Part shown: piece by piece, positions 25,723 through 34,515 of the stretch
Layout: every line of letters begins with the position of its first letter
How positions within the stretch are numbered: position 1 is the stretch's first letter
Assembly (NCBI RefSeq): GCF_900156825.1
Contig: NZ_FTOV01000015.1
Location: 22,921 to 86,920 of the forward strand
Length of the DNA stretch: 64,000 nt
Direction: 5' to 3'
Origin: Chryseobacterium gambrini
GTDB taxonomy: Bacteria > Bacteroidota > Bacteroidia > Flavobacteriales > Weeksellaceae
The notes under the pieces: model-generated
Told to the model about the DNA's origin: nothing
What the model saw: the letters and a program-made list of their open reading frames with translations, nothing else
Database searches by the model: none
Program-made: the position numbers and the translations under genes

Positions 25723-28443
25723 ATGAAGAATAAAAAAACTATTTTTTCGGCATCGGTATTATTTTTCCTGGGAACATTTGCGTACGCACAGGAAAAAGAT
25801 ACAGTAAAAACAAACAACTTAGAGGAAGTTGTTATTTTAGGATCAAGAGGCGGAGCAAGGTCTAAAGTAGACAGCCCGGTTCCGGTGGACGTTTTCAATA
25901 TCAAAGAATCTTCGGTTATTTTACCGCAAACAAACGTCGCACAAATCCTTAATTTTATTGCACCGTCATTTACATCAACCATACAAACGAATGCAGACGG
26001 AACCGATCATTTGGATCCTGCACAGCTCAGAGGGTTGGGGCCCGATCAGGTTTTGGTTCTTGTGAATGGAAAAAGAAGACACACTTCGGCGTTAGTCAAT
26101 GTAAACGGATCTCCCGGAAGAGGAACAGTAGGAACCGATCTTAATGCCATTCCGTCTTTTGCCATTAATAAGATTGAAGTTTTAAGAGACGGTGCTTCTG
26201 CGCAGTACGGTTCGGACGCTATTGCAGGAGTGATCAATTTAGGACTGAAAAGAGATACCGGAAAACTGACGGGACAACTAAGCTACGGAGGAAATCTTAC
26301 CCCTACAGCCAACGATCATACAGGAGATTTTGACGGACAGAATATTCAGGTAGACCTTAACTACGGAAATAAAATCGGGAAGAAAGGCGGATTTTACAAC
26401 ATTACGTGGACATCCCAGTTCAGAAATCCTACCTACAGAGCGGGAACAGAAAGCGGAAACATTTTCAATGCTTACAACGCGATTGAACAGCGTGCTTTAA
26501 ATAACGGCGTGAATCTTTCATCCCTTTTCACGAATATTAACAATACTCCGAATTCCCAACAGATCATCAATTATATTCATCAGTATGCGCAGGAAGTCAA
26601 TTATTTTTCTCCGACGTTACAGAACCAGATTCAGTCGGCGAATACAATTTCCGCATTACAGGGAATTTTAAATACGAATGTGACGGATCAGGAGCTGGCT
26701 TACAGAGGTTTGTCAAGAAAAGATTTCAATATGCAGGTGGGACAGTCTAAACTGAATAACCATCAGCTTTTTGCTAATGTAGAAGTTCCGCTGAACGACA
26801 ACTGGAAAGTTTATACTTTTGGCGGATACAGCTTCAGACACGGAACTTCGGGAGGATTTTTCAGAAGACCTAACCAAAGCAGAACATTTACAGGATTGTA
26901 TCCCAACGGTTATCTGCCGCAGATCGGAACAGACATTCAGGATCTTTCGCTTTCCGCAGGAATTAAAGGAGACTGGAAAGGCTGGAATATCGATTTCAGC
27001 AATACTTTCGGGCAGAATTCTTTCAGTTATGATATTAAAAATACCGGAAATACCTCTTTAAGATTCAATTCTCCGAATGAATTTGATGCAGGAGGTTTAA
27101 GATTTTCCCAAAATACAATCAATTTAGATTTTTCAAAGAAATATGATGTCTGGAGCGGAATCAACGTTGCCTTTGGAGCAGAACACCGTTACGAAAATTT
27201 TAAAATAACAGCAGGAGAAGAAGCATCTTACGCTACGTATGATGTTTCCGGAAATCTCTGGACCGGAAATACAGTTCGTCCCACCGACTTTTTCGGCGCT
27301 TCGCTTCCGGGAGGTTCTCAGGTTTTTAGTGGATTTAAACCAGAAAACGCAGTAAATAAAAACCGACAGGCAATTGCGGGATATGCAGATGTTGAATTCA
27401 ATTTTACCAACTGGTTATTGGCAGATGCAGCCGTGAGATATGAAAATTATTCAGATTTCGGTTCTACATTCAATTATAAACTGGCTTCAAGAATCAAAGT
27501 AAATAAAGACCTTAATTTCAGATTTGCGGGTTCTACAGGATTCAGAGCGCCTTCCATTCATCAGATTTATTATAATGTAACATCAACTTTGTTTACGAAC
27601 GGACAGCTTCTGGAAGTGGGAACATTCAGCAACGATTCCGAAATCGCCAATTTGTTGGGAATTCCAAGTCTGAAACAGGAAACTTCAAAATCTGCAAGTG
27701 TAGGATTTACCTATAAAATTCCTTCAGCAAAACTTACGCTTACTGCAGACGGATATTTCATCAGAATTGATAACAGGATTCTGCTTACCGGTCAGTTCGC
27801 AAGATCTGCCGTTTCTCCGGCAGCGCAGCTGATCTACGATGCCGCAAGAGTAAATGCCGTACAGCTTTTTACCAACGCCATAGATACGGAAACCAGAGGA
27901 TTGGATATTGTTCTTACACATAATGTAAAATTTTCAAACATCAAACTGGATAATAATTTTGCGATCAATCTTAACCGGACCAGAAAAGTCGGAGCCATCC
28001 ATTCATCCGGATTATTACAGTCTTCAAATCTGGAAAATGTTTATTTTTCCGAAGCATCGAGAGTGTATCTGGAAGAAGCGGTTCCCAGAGTAAAAGCCAG
28101 CTTATCCAATCAGATTACTTGGGGAGATGCTATTTTCTATCTTAGAAATACCTACTTCGGAAAGGTAACGAGCGCCGATATTATCGATGCAAACGGAGAC
28201 GGTGTCATTTCTCCGAACGAACATCAGGAAATTACAGATAAAATCATTACCGATGTTTCTCTGGCTTATCAGTTTACCAAAAATATAGGACTTACCGTTG
28301 GTGTCAATAACCTATTTGATATTTACCCAACGAAAAACCTTCCTGCTTCTTCCAATAACGATCAGTTTATTTATTCAAGATCAACTTCACAGTTTGGGCA
28401 GAACGGAAGATTTGTATTCTCAAGACTTAACTTTAATTTTTAA
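25723..28443 (+). CDS. TonB-dependent outer-membrane receptor
   Basis: This 906-residue protein has a signal peptide (to about residue 22, AYAQ), a TonB-box-like segment (LEEVVILGSRGG), and a plug domain with LRGLGPDQVLVLVNGKRRH and KIEVLRDGASAQYGSDAIAGVINL. A 22-strand barrel ends in the terminal aromatic residues (FSRLNFNF). No SusD partner or N-terminal carboxypeptidase-like domain is present, so it is not a typical SusC. A barrel loop near residues 822-833 reads DANGDGVISPNE, an EF-hand-like calcium loop. The substrate is unknown. It has a strong promoter and a terminator of its own, so it is likely monocistronic. Confidence 0.92.
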   Translation: MKNKKTIFSASVLFFLGTFAYAQEKDTVKTNNLEEVVILGSRGGARSKVDSPVPVDVFNIKESSVILPQTNVAQILNFIAPSFTSTIQTNADGTDHLDPAQLRGLGPDQVLVLVNGKRRHTSALVNVNGSPGRGTVGTDLNAIPSFAINKIEVLRDGASAQYGSDAIAGVINLGLKRDTGKLTGQLSYGGNLTPTANDHTGDFDGQNIQVDLNYGNKIGKKGGFYNITWTSQFRNPTYRAGTESGNIFNAYNAIEQRALNNGVNLSSLFTNINNTPNSQQIINYIHQYAQEVNYFSPTLQNQIQSANTISALQGILNTNVTDQELAYRGLSRKDFNMQVGQSKLNNHQLFANVEVPLNDNWKVYTFGGYSFRHGTSGGFFRRPNQSRTFTGLYPNGYLPQIGTDIQDLSLSAGIKGDWKGWNIDFSNTFGQNSFSYDIKNTGNTSLRFNSPNEFDAGGLRFSQNTINLDFSKKYDVWSGINVAFGAEHRYENFKITAGEEASYATYDVSGNLWTGNTVRPTDFFGASLPGGSQVFSGFKPENAVNKNRQAIAGYADVEFNFTNWLLADAAVRYENYSDFGSTFNYKLASRIKVNKDLNFRFAGSTGFRAPSIHQIYYNVTSTLFTNGQLLEVGTFSNDSEIANLLGIPSLKQETSKSASVGFTYKIPSAKLTLTADGYFIRIDNRILLTGQFARSAVSPAAQLIYDAARVNAVQLFTNAIDTETRGLDIVLTHNVKFSNIKLDNNFAINLNRTRKVGAIHSSGLLQSSNLENVYFSEASRVYLEEAVPRVKASLSNQITWGDAIFYLRNTYFGKVTSADIIDANGDGVISPNEHQEITDKIITDVSLAYQFTKNIGLTVGVNNLFDIYPTKNLPASSNNDQFIYSRSTSQFGQNGRFVFSRLNFNF

Positions 28444-28466
28444 GTAATTTTTTTAATTCTCAATCT

Positions 28467-28500
28467 GAAATGAATCCGGTTTTTCCGGGTTCATTTTTTA
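28467..28500 (+). terminator. Terminator after the TonB receptor gene
   Basis: The inverted repeat AATGAATCCGG / CCGGGTTCATT (28469-28479, 28485-28495) is followed by a T run, 26 nt past the stop. Confidence 0.82.
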
Positions 28501-28546
28501 TTTGGCTGAAAGACAATTTGTATCTTTAAACCATAAAAGTTATACA

Positions 28547-29365
28547 ATGAAAAGGATTCTGCTATTTTTACTTCTTACCCTGTTTTCCACCCCACTTTTT
28601 TCTCAGGAATACCACACCGAAAATAATATCCATTATTATGATGAAAAAACCAGTAAATCCGATGCTTACATCAATGAAAGATGTGTACTGGATATTTATA
28701 TTCCGAAAAATGTGAAAAATTTTCCGACGGTGATCTGGTTTCACGGCGGAGGATTAACCGGAGGTGAAAAGGAAATTCCGGAAGGGCTTAAAAATAAAGG
28801 AATCGCAGTGATTGGAGTCAATTACAGACTCTCTCCGAAAGTTAATGCCCCGAAATACATTGAAGATGCAGCCGCAGCAACAGCATGGGTGTTTAAGAAT
28901 ATTAAAAATTATGGAGGAAGTGAAGATCTTGTCTTTATTTCTGGACATTCTGCGGGAGGTTATCTTGCCATTATGGTAGGTTTAAATAAAATGTACCTGA
29001 ACAAATACGGAATTGATGCCAATAAATTTGCCGGAATTATCCCTTTCAGCGGACAGATGATCTCTCATTTTACCACAAGAAAAGAAAAAGGAATTGATGA
29101 ACTGGATGCCAGAATTGACGAATATGCACCGCTGCATTTCATCAGAGCAGATGCACCGCCTTTGTTATTAATTACCGGAGACCGCGAGAAAGAGCTGCTC
29201 GGAAGATATGAAGAAAATGCTTATATGGCGCGAATGATGAAGCTGAAAGGTCATAAAGAAACTACTTTATACGAACTTCAGGGTTTTGATCACGGCGGAA
29301 TGGCGCAACCCGCTTTTCCTTTGCTTATCAACGAAATTAAAAGAGTGGAAAAGAATAGGAAATAG
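28547..29365 (+). CDS. Exported alpha/beta hydrolase (carboxylesterase/BD-FAE type)
   Basis: This protein is 272 residues from ATG 28547, chosen because the signal peptide (MKRILLFLLLTLFSTPLFSQ) starts there. The oxyanion-hole motif HGGG (IWFHGGGLTGGEKEIP) and the nucleophile elbow GHSAGG (ISGHSAGGYLAIMVG) are clear. The catalytic Asp is probably in LLLITGDRE and the His in GFDHGGM. It belongs with esterases such as bacterial hormone-sensitive-lipase or BD-FAE-like enzymes that act on acetylated carbohydrates or small esters; the substrate is not evident. It follows the TonB receptor but is separated from it by a terminator. Confidence 0.87.
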   Translation: MKRILLFLLLTLFSTPLFSQEYHTENNIHYYDEKTSKSDAYINERCVLDIYIPKNVKNFPTVIWFHGGGLTGGEKEIPEGLKNKGIAVIGVNYRLSPKVNAPKYIEDAAAATAWVFKNIKNYGGSEDLVFISGHSAGGYLAIMVGLNKMYLNKYGIDANKFAGIIPFSGQMISHFTTRKEKGIDELDARIDEYAPLHFIRADAPPLLLITGDREKELLGRYEENAYMARMMKLKGHKETTLYELQGFDHGGMAQPAFPLLINEIKRVEKNRK

Positions 29366-29520
29366 GATGGAGATAGGAAGATGGAAGTAGGAAGTAGGAA
29401 GTAGATTGGAAGCGGGAAGCTTTGATGTTAATAAATGTGCATACAGATTTTAAACTTCCATCCTCCGGCTTCTAACCTTCAGCTTTCATCTTCTAACTCC
29501 CAACTTCTCTCCCAATTATT
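29366..29520. repeat. Purine-rich GGAAG repeats with pyrimidine-rich counterpart
   Basis: Bases 29366-29421 hold GGAAG-type units (GGAAGATGGAAGTAGGAAGT and similar). Bases 29454-29515 hold the reverse, CTTCC/CTTCT units. The two arms are roughly complementary and could fold as an imperfect hairpin. A GGAAGCGGGAAG stretch here recurs inside the coding sequence of the T9SS protein at 60404-60415. Confidence 0.55.
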
Positions 29521-29576
29521 TTGCAAAGTTTTTTATTTTTTCTTTCTTTGGAGCGAAAATAAAATGATTTCGAACG

Positions 29577-30344
29577 ATGGGTATGTTTTACAACAATGCG
29601 GTTTGTGATATTTATATAGGAAAAAGTGCAGGAGCCAAAATGATGCAGGATATCAGAAATGCTCAGAGAAATGTGAAAATTGTTTCTCCCTATCTTTCTC
29701 CTTTTTTAATTAAAGAGCTGATTTATCTTCATTCCAGAGGAATTAAAATAAGATTGGTTACCAGCGATGAAATCGAAGATTTTTACGGCTACGACAAGAA
29801 TATTCACAAACTGATTATTCAGAAAAAACACGTTGACGAAAAGGCAAAACAGACCAGAGACAATCTGGTAAGCCTCTCCGGAACTCTGTTATTTGCCATG
29901 ATCGGTTTGGGCGTGGTTTTGCTTCCGCTAATGTATCTTTTAAACAATTTTAAACTTGCTTACGGATTTATTATTGTCATTTTAATGTTTCTCATAAGAG
30001 ATTCCATCGTTAAAAAAATAAAAAAGACAAAAGTGTATCATTACAGCTACAAACAGCTTTTTCCCTTCAAGGTTTTTGTCTCTCCGAATAGCGGAAATTC
30101 TACCAATAAAACCTTCATTCACAGTAAAATTTACATTATTGATGACGAAATTGCCTATTTAGGCTCTTTAAATTTCACAGGAAGCGGCGTGAAAGACAAC
30201 CACGAAACAAGAATACGAACAACCGATCCGGAAGCCGTTGCTAAAATCATCGAAGAAGTAAAAGAAATTTTTTATCATTCCAATCTTCCGGAAAGAGATA
30301 TTCAGTTTTGGGGAAGTCAGTTGTATGAAGAACCCATTAATTAA
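29577..30344 (+). CDS. Membrane-anchored phospholipase D-like protein with one HKD motif
   Basis: This 255-residue protein starts with a PLD-like region (VKIVSPYLSPFLIKEL, then GIKIRLVTSDE). Two membrane helices follow (residues ~100-120 and ~124-141), inserted in the middle of the domain, and then a complete HKD motif, H182-S-K184-x4-D189 (FIHSKIYIIDD), followed by GSLNFTGSG. Single-HKD proteins act as dimers and cleave phosphodiesters in lipids or nucleic acids; the substrate is unknown. A membrane insertion in the domain is unusual and would put the active site close to the bilayer. The downstream 100 nt contain a long imperfect hairpin. Confidence 0.8.
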   Translation: MGMFYNNAVCDIYIGKSAGAKMMQDIRNAQRNVKIVSPYLSPFLIKELIYLHSRGIKIRLVTSDEIEDFYGYDKNIHKLIIQKKHVDEKAKQTRDNLVSLSGTLLFAMIGLGVVLLPLMYLLNNFKLAYGFIIVILMFLIRDSIVKKIKKTKVYHYSYKQLFPFKVFVSPNSGNSTNKTFIHSKIYIIDDEIAYLGSLNFTGSGVKDNHETRIRTTDPEAVAKIIEEVKEIFYHSNLPERDIQFWGSQLYEEPIN

Positions 30345-30355
30345 GATGAATAGTG

Positions 30356-30432
30356 AATTTGCTTTGCAGTCAATGGTTAATTTTTTCATTAAGATTATTC
30401 TCAATCATGTTAAATTAACTGCGAAGCAAATT
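30356..30432. repeat. Long imperfect inverted repeat
   Basis: 19-nt arms (AATTTGCTTTGCAGTCAAT at 30356-30374 and its near-complement at 30414-30432, two mismatches) lie between the convergent PLD-like and serine hydrolase genes. It may serve as a terminator-like or REP-like structure; no T run follows directly. Confidence 0.6.
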
Positions 30433-30450
30433 GATTATTGACCATTCACT

Positions 30451-31548
30451 TTAATTAATCACCGCATTTATTTTCTGCCACAAAACATCATCAAAATCCG
30501 AAAGAGCAAGATTCACATTGTCTGCAGCATCGCCCATTCTGATGATGACGAGTTTTTTGCTTGGAACGACATAGATTTTTTGGTCATTTTTACCTAAAGC
30601 ACAAAACATATCATCCGGCGCACTCGGAATCAGTTTTCCGTTGAACAGAAACTGAGTCTGCGGCATATGATAACTTGTTTTTCCGTTCAGCCACCACAGA
30701 TAACCGTAGGCTAAATTGATACTTTGGGAAGTATTCGTCGCACTTTGAAAATAATTCGAATTGATGATCTGTGTTCCGTTCCAGTTTCCGTTGTTTAAAG
30801 CCATCAGTCCGAAACGCGCCATACTTCTGGTTGTACTCCAGTACACACTGTTGTCGCCGCTTTGAATCCAGTTTCCCGTCATCCCGATTTTATCCCTAAG
30901 TTTGGCATTGAAATATTGTGACCAAGTTTGTCCCGTAGCTGCGGCTACAACATCCTGAAGTTTTACATAAACATTATGATACGCCCATCGTGTTCCTGCA
31001 TCGGCTTTGTACTGTAGATTTGCCGGACTTACATTATCTCCGAGGCTGTCGTCCAGACCGGAAGTCATCGTCAGTAAATTCCGGCAGGTAATTAAATTTT
31101 CTTTGGCTAAAGGAGCGCTTGTCCAGCCGGTTCCGATGTATGTGGAAACTTTATTGTTTATATTGATAAATCCTTCCTGTTCTGCAATTCCTGTCACGGT
31201 AGAGGTTAACGTTTTTCCTGCGCTTGCCCAATACCAAGGTGTAGTAGAAGTATGGCTCGAAAAATAGTTTTCCATAACAATTCTTCCATTTTGCAGGATC
31301 ATAAAACTTTTAGAATGTTTGGTTTCCAGATACGTCAGAAGATCCTGGACTTTATCCTGATGCCAGTTTAATGCAGAAAGAGATTTCGTTTCCCAAGCAT
31401 CACTGTTGGAAGGAGGAAAGTACATGGCTTCCGTTGTAGAAGCAGTATTGGTCGGATCTGAAGAGGGTTCCGTAATATCATCAGAAGAACTGCAGGATAA
31501 TGCTAAAAAACAAATAGCAGAAACAGAAAATAGATTTTTTATTTTCAT
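30451..31548 (-). CDS. Serine hydrolase lipoprotein (beta-lactamase class C / DD-peptidase-like)
   Basis: This 365-residue lipoprotein (signal peptide, lipobox LALSC, Ser/Asp-rich linker) carries the class C/esterase signature SxxK in ASAGKTLTSTV and a Y-x-N-type motif in WAYHNVY, with TMTSGLDDS in between. The third motif is less clear. Members of the Pfam beta-lactamase family include DD-peptidases, esterases and D-amino-acid hydrolases, so the substrate is open; resistance should not be assumed. It is surface or periplasmic, anchored by lipid. The 0.6 kb upstream of the start consists of tandem intergenic repeats. Confidence 0.87.
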   Translation of the reverse strand: MKIKNLFSVSAICFLALSCSSSDDITEPSSDPTNTASTTEAMYFPPSNSDAWETKSLSALNWHQDKVQDLLTYLETKHSKSFMILQNGRIVMENYFSSHTSTTPWYWASAGKTLTSTVTGIAEQEGFININNKVSTYIGTGWTSAPLAKENLITCRNLLTMTSGLDDSLGDNVSPANLQYKADAGTRWAYHNVYVKLQDVVAAATGQTWSQYFNAKLRDKIGMTGNWIQSGDNSVYWSTTRSMARFGLMALNNGNWNGTQIINSNYFQSATNTSQSINLAYGYLWWLNGKTSYHMPQTQFLFNGKLIPSAPDDMFCALGKNDQKIYVVPSKKLVIIRMGDAADNVNLALSDFDDVLWQKINAVIN

Positions 31549-31642
31549 ACGAAATTAGTTTAAATTATGATTTTTAGATAATCACAACAATGAATAGTTA
31601 AAAACCTTTCATAAAAAATGTTAAAAAGATCTTCAATTGCAA

Positions 31643-32121
31643 TTTAAACTAATTTCAGAATTAACCGCAAAAGATGCAAAAGATGATAATGGAGCGAATT
31701 TTCAGAATAAGCAAAGCACTCAAAAGAATAAAAATCAAAGATTTTTAAAAACTATTGTGATCTTTTCTTTTAAAATCAGCACTTTGAATAAGGATTAGTT
31801 TATCTTTTGTGGTTATATAAAAAGGTTAAATATTCTTTGTAAAAAAGCAATTATCTTCAATTAGAATTTAAACTAAAACTTGAATAGACTAATTTCAGAA
31901 TTAACCGCAAAAGATGCAAAAGATAATTATAAAGCGAATTTCCAGAATAAGCAAAGCACTCAAAAGAATAAAAATCAAAGATTTTTAAAACTATTGTGAT
32001 CTTTTTCTTTTAAAATCAGCACTTTGAATAAGGATTATTTTATCTTTTGTGTTTATATAAAAAAGTTAAATATTCTTTGTTGAAAAGCAAATTATCTTCA
32101 ATTAGAATTTAAACTAAAACT
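31643..32121. repeat. Two tandem copies of a ~200-bp dispersed intergenic repeat
   Basis: Two direct copies (about 31643-31867 and 31868-32121, period ~240) are nearly identical over the core that begins AATTTCAGAATTAACCGCAA at 31651 and 31891. Each contains a small hairpin (AAAAATC AAA GATTTTT) and ends in a segment like TTATCTTCAATTAGAATTTA. The inverse orientation is found at 49601-49805 and 54183-54386. No open frame of note is present, and the stretch holds no other recognisable feature. Confidence 0.85.
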
Positions 32122-32123
32122 TT

Positions 32124-33146
32124 TTACTTTTTGTGCGCATCAATAAAATGGATCATGTCATCCGTAAGCTGGTCCATATATTTTTTATCAGTCGTTCCGA
32201 AACCGTGTGTTCCATCTTCAACTACGACAAGTTCAGATTCTATATTTTGCTTTTTCAGCTTTTTTACCAGTTTTTTAGAATGACTCAATGGTGCTACCTT
32301 ATCTTTATTTCCATGGAGAATAAAGGTCGGAATTCCGTTTTCCGTCTCATTGATCGGGGAAACCGTTTCCAGATAATCTATGGCTTTTCTTTTTTCATCA
32401 TTAATATCGTAGCCGGAAATTCCATAAACCAATTTCTGTCTGATCTCAACAATCGGCTTAAAGAACAGACCTACAATAGACACCGGAACTTTTCCCAGTC
32501 TTGTATGTAGAAGTTGATTAATATCAGTCGGTCCGAAATTATCAACCACATAATTTACCTTTGCCGAATAAGAAGATAATTCAGGGCTTCCCAAATATTC
32601 ATTATCATTCGTATAAGCAGCCATCAGAGCAAGATGCGCTCCCGAAGAAGCACCGAAAAATCCGATGTTATCGGGATCAAAATGGTATTGGTCAGCATTT
32701 TTTCGCACCCATCTCACCACATCTTTGGTATCCTGAATCGGCAGCGGAAAATGTACAGTTTCGCTTACAAGGGTGTAATCGATACTTACCACAGCATAAT
32801 TTTTTTCAACAAGCTTTAAAATGAAATTTTCGATATAATTGTTGGATCTTACTACTTTATCACCTTTTGCCCATGCTCCGCCGTGAACATAAATAACCAC
32901 CGGAAGTTTTGCGGAACCTGCATTTTTTGGTTTGTACAGATCCAATTTGATGGGATTTCCGGAAGCATCATTTTTATACGTAATATTTTCTGAAAAATCC
33001 GTTTTTTCAGGAAGAAGAACACTTGGCGGTGTCGGAGTTCCTTCGATCGGACCTTGAGAATATCCTAATGTAAAAAAGCTGAGCAGTAAAATAAAAAACA
33101 GGCTTTTAGAAAACCTGTATGCAGTGTTGTCATTCGTAAATTTCAT
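32124..33146 (-). CDS. Exported alpha/beta hydrolase (BD-FAE/carboxylesterase type)
   Basis: This 340-residue protein has an N-terminal signal or anchor segment (residues ~14-31). The oxyanion motif HGGAW (VIYVHGGAWAKGDKV), the nucleophile elbow GASSGAHLALMA, a late catalytic His in EDGTHGFG and an Asp in HGNKDKV complete the triad. It is similar in layout to the esterase at 28547 and to acetyl-esterases of the BD-FAE family. It starts 21 nt after the stop of the DUF3037 gene and reads in the same direction, so it may be co-transcribed with the HipA-like pair. Confidence 0.87.
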   Translation of the reverse strand: MKFTNDNTAYRFSKSLFFILLLSFFTLGYSQGPIEGTPTPPSVLLPEKTDFSENITYKNDASGNPIKLDLYKPKNAGSAKLPVVIYVHGGAWAKGDKVVRSNNYIENFILKLVEKNYAVVSIDYTLVSETVHFPLPIQDTKDVVRWVRKNADQYHFDPDNIGFFGASSGAHLALMAAYTNDNEYLGSPELSSYSAKVNYVVDNFGPTDINQLLHTRLGKVPVSIVGLFFKPIVEIRQKLVYGISGYDINDEKRKAIDYLETVSPINETENGIPTFILHGNKDKVAPLSHSKKLVKKLKKQNIESELVVVEDGTHGFGTTDKKYMDQLTDDMIHFIDAHKK

Positions 33147-33167
33147 AGAATATTTTTTTGAAGCGTA

Positions 33168-33551
33168 TTATTTTACTAACTCCTCAAAAAGCCTACCAAA
33201 AGTATCTTCCAGATTTCTGGATTTCCCGGGATGAGGTCTTGAAGTCTGCACCACAGAACTTCTTACGGCAGTCAGCCAGCGGAATCTTTCCGGGATTTCA
33301 AGCTGTGCAATCGGTCCTCCGTCTTTTGCGCCGTCTGCAATTTTTTTGAAGCTTTCCAGATTCTGGATCACGTCTTCGTAATCGATTTTGCTTCGCATCA
33401 GCTTAAATTTATCCGGACAGAGATAAAATTCCACTTTAATGAATTTTTCTTTTTTTGAAAACATCACCAGTCCGATATTGAAAAACTCTTCTCTTTCAAC
33501 CTTCGGAACCAATCGTATTACCGCGTATTCGTAGATTTTATCCTCTTGCAT
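33168..33551 (-). CDS. DUF3037 protein, partner of a HipA-like kinase
   Basis: This 127-residue protein fits DUF3037: an N-terminal KIYEYAVIRLVPKVEREEFFNIGLVMF strand-helix unit, a central CPDKFKLMRS segment and a C-terminal RFRWLTAVRSSVVQTSRPH motif rich in positive charge. The function is unknown. It overlaps the upstream HipA-like gene by 14 nt (33538-33551), which is strong evidence for a coupled pair; this two-gene arrangement is, as I know it, conserved across many bacteria. Confidence 0.85.
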   Translation of the reverse strand: MQEDKIYEYAVIRLVPKVEREEFFNIGLVMFSKKEKFIKVEFYLCPDKFKLMRSKIDYEDVIQNLESFKKIADGAKDGGPIAQLEIPERFRWLTAVRSSVVQTSRPHPGKSRNLEDTFGRLFEELVK

Positions 33552-34311
33552 TTTTAGCTTCGTTTAAAAAGATTTCAGAATGTTCTAATCGGGTCTTCAG
33601 GAAGTTGAAATAGATTTCACGGATTTCTTCCGGCGTTTCTTCCGCATCATTCCAGTGCAGCCAGTCTTCGGGAATAATATTTACAATTTCTCTGAATACC
33701 TTTTCGTTCAGTACTTCTTTGGCAAACAGATCGGCTTCATCCAGCTTTGATGCCTGTGGAAGCAAAACATGGTCTTTTACATATTTAAAAGGTGTTTTTG
33801 CTGCAGCATCAAAATTCTGCCATGAATGGTGAAAATAAAAAGAAGCTCCGTTATCAATAATCCACAGTTCTTTGTGCCACATCAGCAGATTCGTGTTTCT
33901 GAAAGTACGGTCGATATTCGTGATAAACGCATCCAGCCAGACGATTTTCGAAGCCAGAAGCGGATCGATCTTCACACTCGGATCATAAGTAATGGAACCT
34001 GAAAGATAATGAAGCCCCAGATTAAGACCTTCGGAATTTTTCAAAAGATCCTGAATTTCTTCATCGGCTTCGGTTCTTCCGAAATCCACATCCAGATTCA
34101 CAAAAACAAGCTCGGGAATTTTCAATCCTAAAATTTCTGTAATCTTTCCGCCGATCAGTTCAGAGATCAGCATTTTTACTCCGTGACCTGCGCCACGGAA
34201 TTTCAGAACATATTTAAAATCATCATCTGCTTCTGCCAGAGCAGGAAGAGAACCTCCCTCCCGAAGCGGCAGAATATAACGCATGACGGTTACCTTTCTT
34301 AAATCCAACAT
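33538..34311 (-). CDS. HipA-like protein kinase
   Basis: This 257-residue protein has a HipA-type kinase fold without the N-terminal subdomain of E. coli HipA. Visible landmarks are a probable ATP-binding Lys37 (YVLKFRGAGHG), a catalytic-loop-like segment NIDRTFRNTN with Asp134, and a metal-binding Asp153 (WIIDNGASFYF). Classical HipA phosphorylates glutamyl-tRNA synthetase and is neutralised by HipB; no HipB-like helix-turn-helix gene lies here, and DUF3037 occupies the partner position instead. Whether the pair is a toxin-antitoxin module or a regulatory kinase is not known. The start at 34311 is the first ATG after a 200-nt gap. Confidence 0.82.
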   Translation of the reverse strand: MLDLRKVTVMRYILPLREGGSLPALAEADDDFKYVLKFRGAGHGVKMLISELIGGKITEILGLKIPELVFVNLDVDFGRTEADEEIQDLLKNSEGLNLGLHYLSGSITYDPSVKIDPLLASKIVWLDAFITNIDRTFRNTNLLMWHKELWIIDNGASFYFHHSWQNFDAAAKTPFKYVKDHVLLPQASKLDEADLFAKEVLNEKVFREIVNIIPEDWLHWNDAEETPEEIREIYFNFLKTRLEHSEIFLNEAKNARG

Positions 34312-34515
34312 AAGGCAAAAATAAGATATTCCTTTGTCTTTATTTCTATTTATACTATTTTTAAGTAAAAATTGATTGTTTCGAAATTATGATTCTGAAT
34401 TAGACCATAGCGGAATAAAGAATCTAAATATAAGTTTCCTGAACGATGCTTGCATCCATTAATGCTGTGTCGAAATGACAAAAAAAGTTTTTAATACATT
34501 ATTATACAATACAAT

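Noticed and set aside
25723..28443. SusC/SusD-type polysaccharide utilisation locus
   Set aside because: No SusD-like lipoprotein, glycoside hydrolase or N-terminal carboxypeptidase-like domain is found near either TonB receptor.
30451..31548. Beta-lactamase resistance gene
   Set aside because: The SxxK and YxN-like motifs fit the broad serine hydrolase family, which includes many esterases and peptidases; sequence alone does not show antibiotic hydrolysis.
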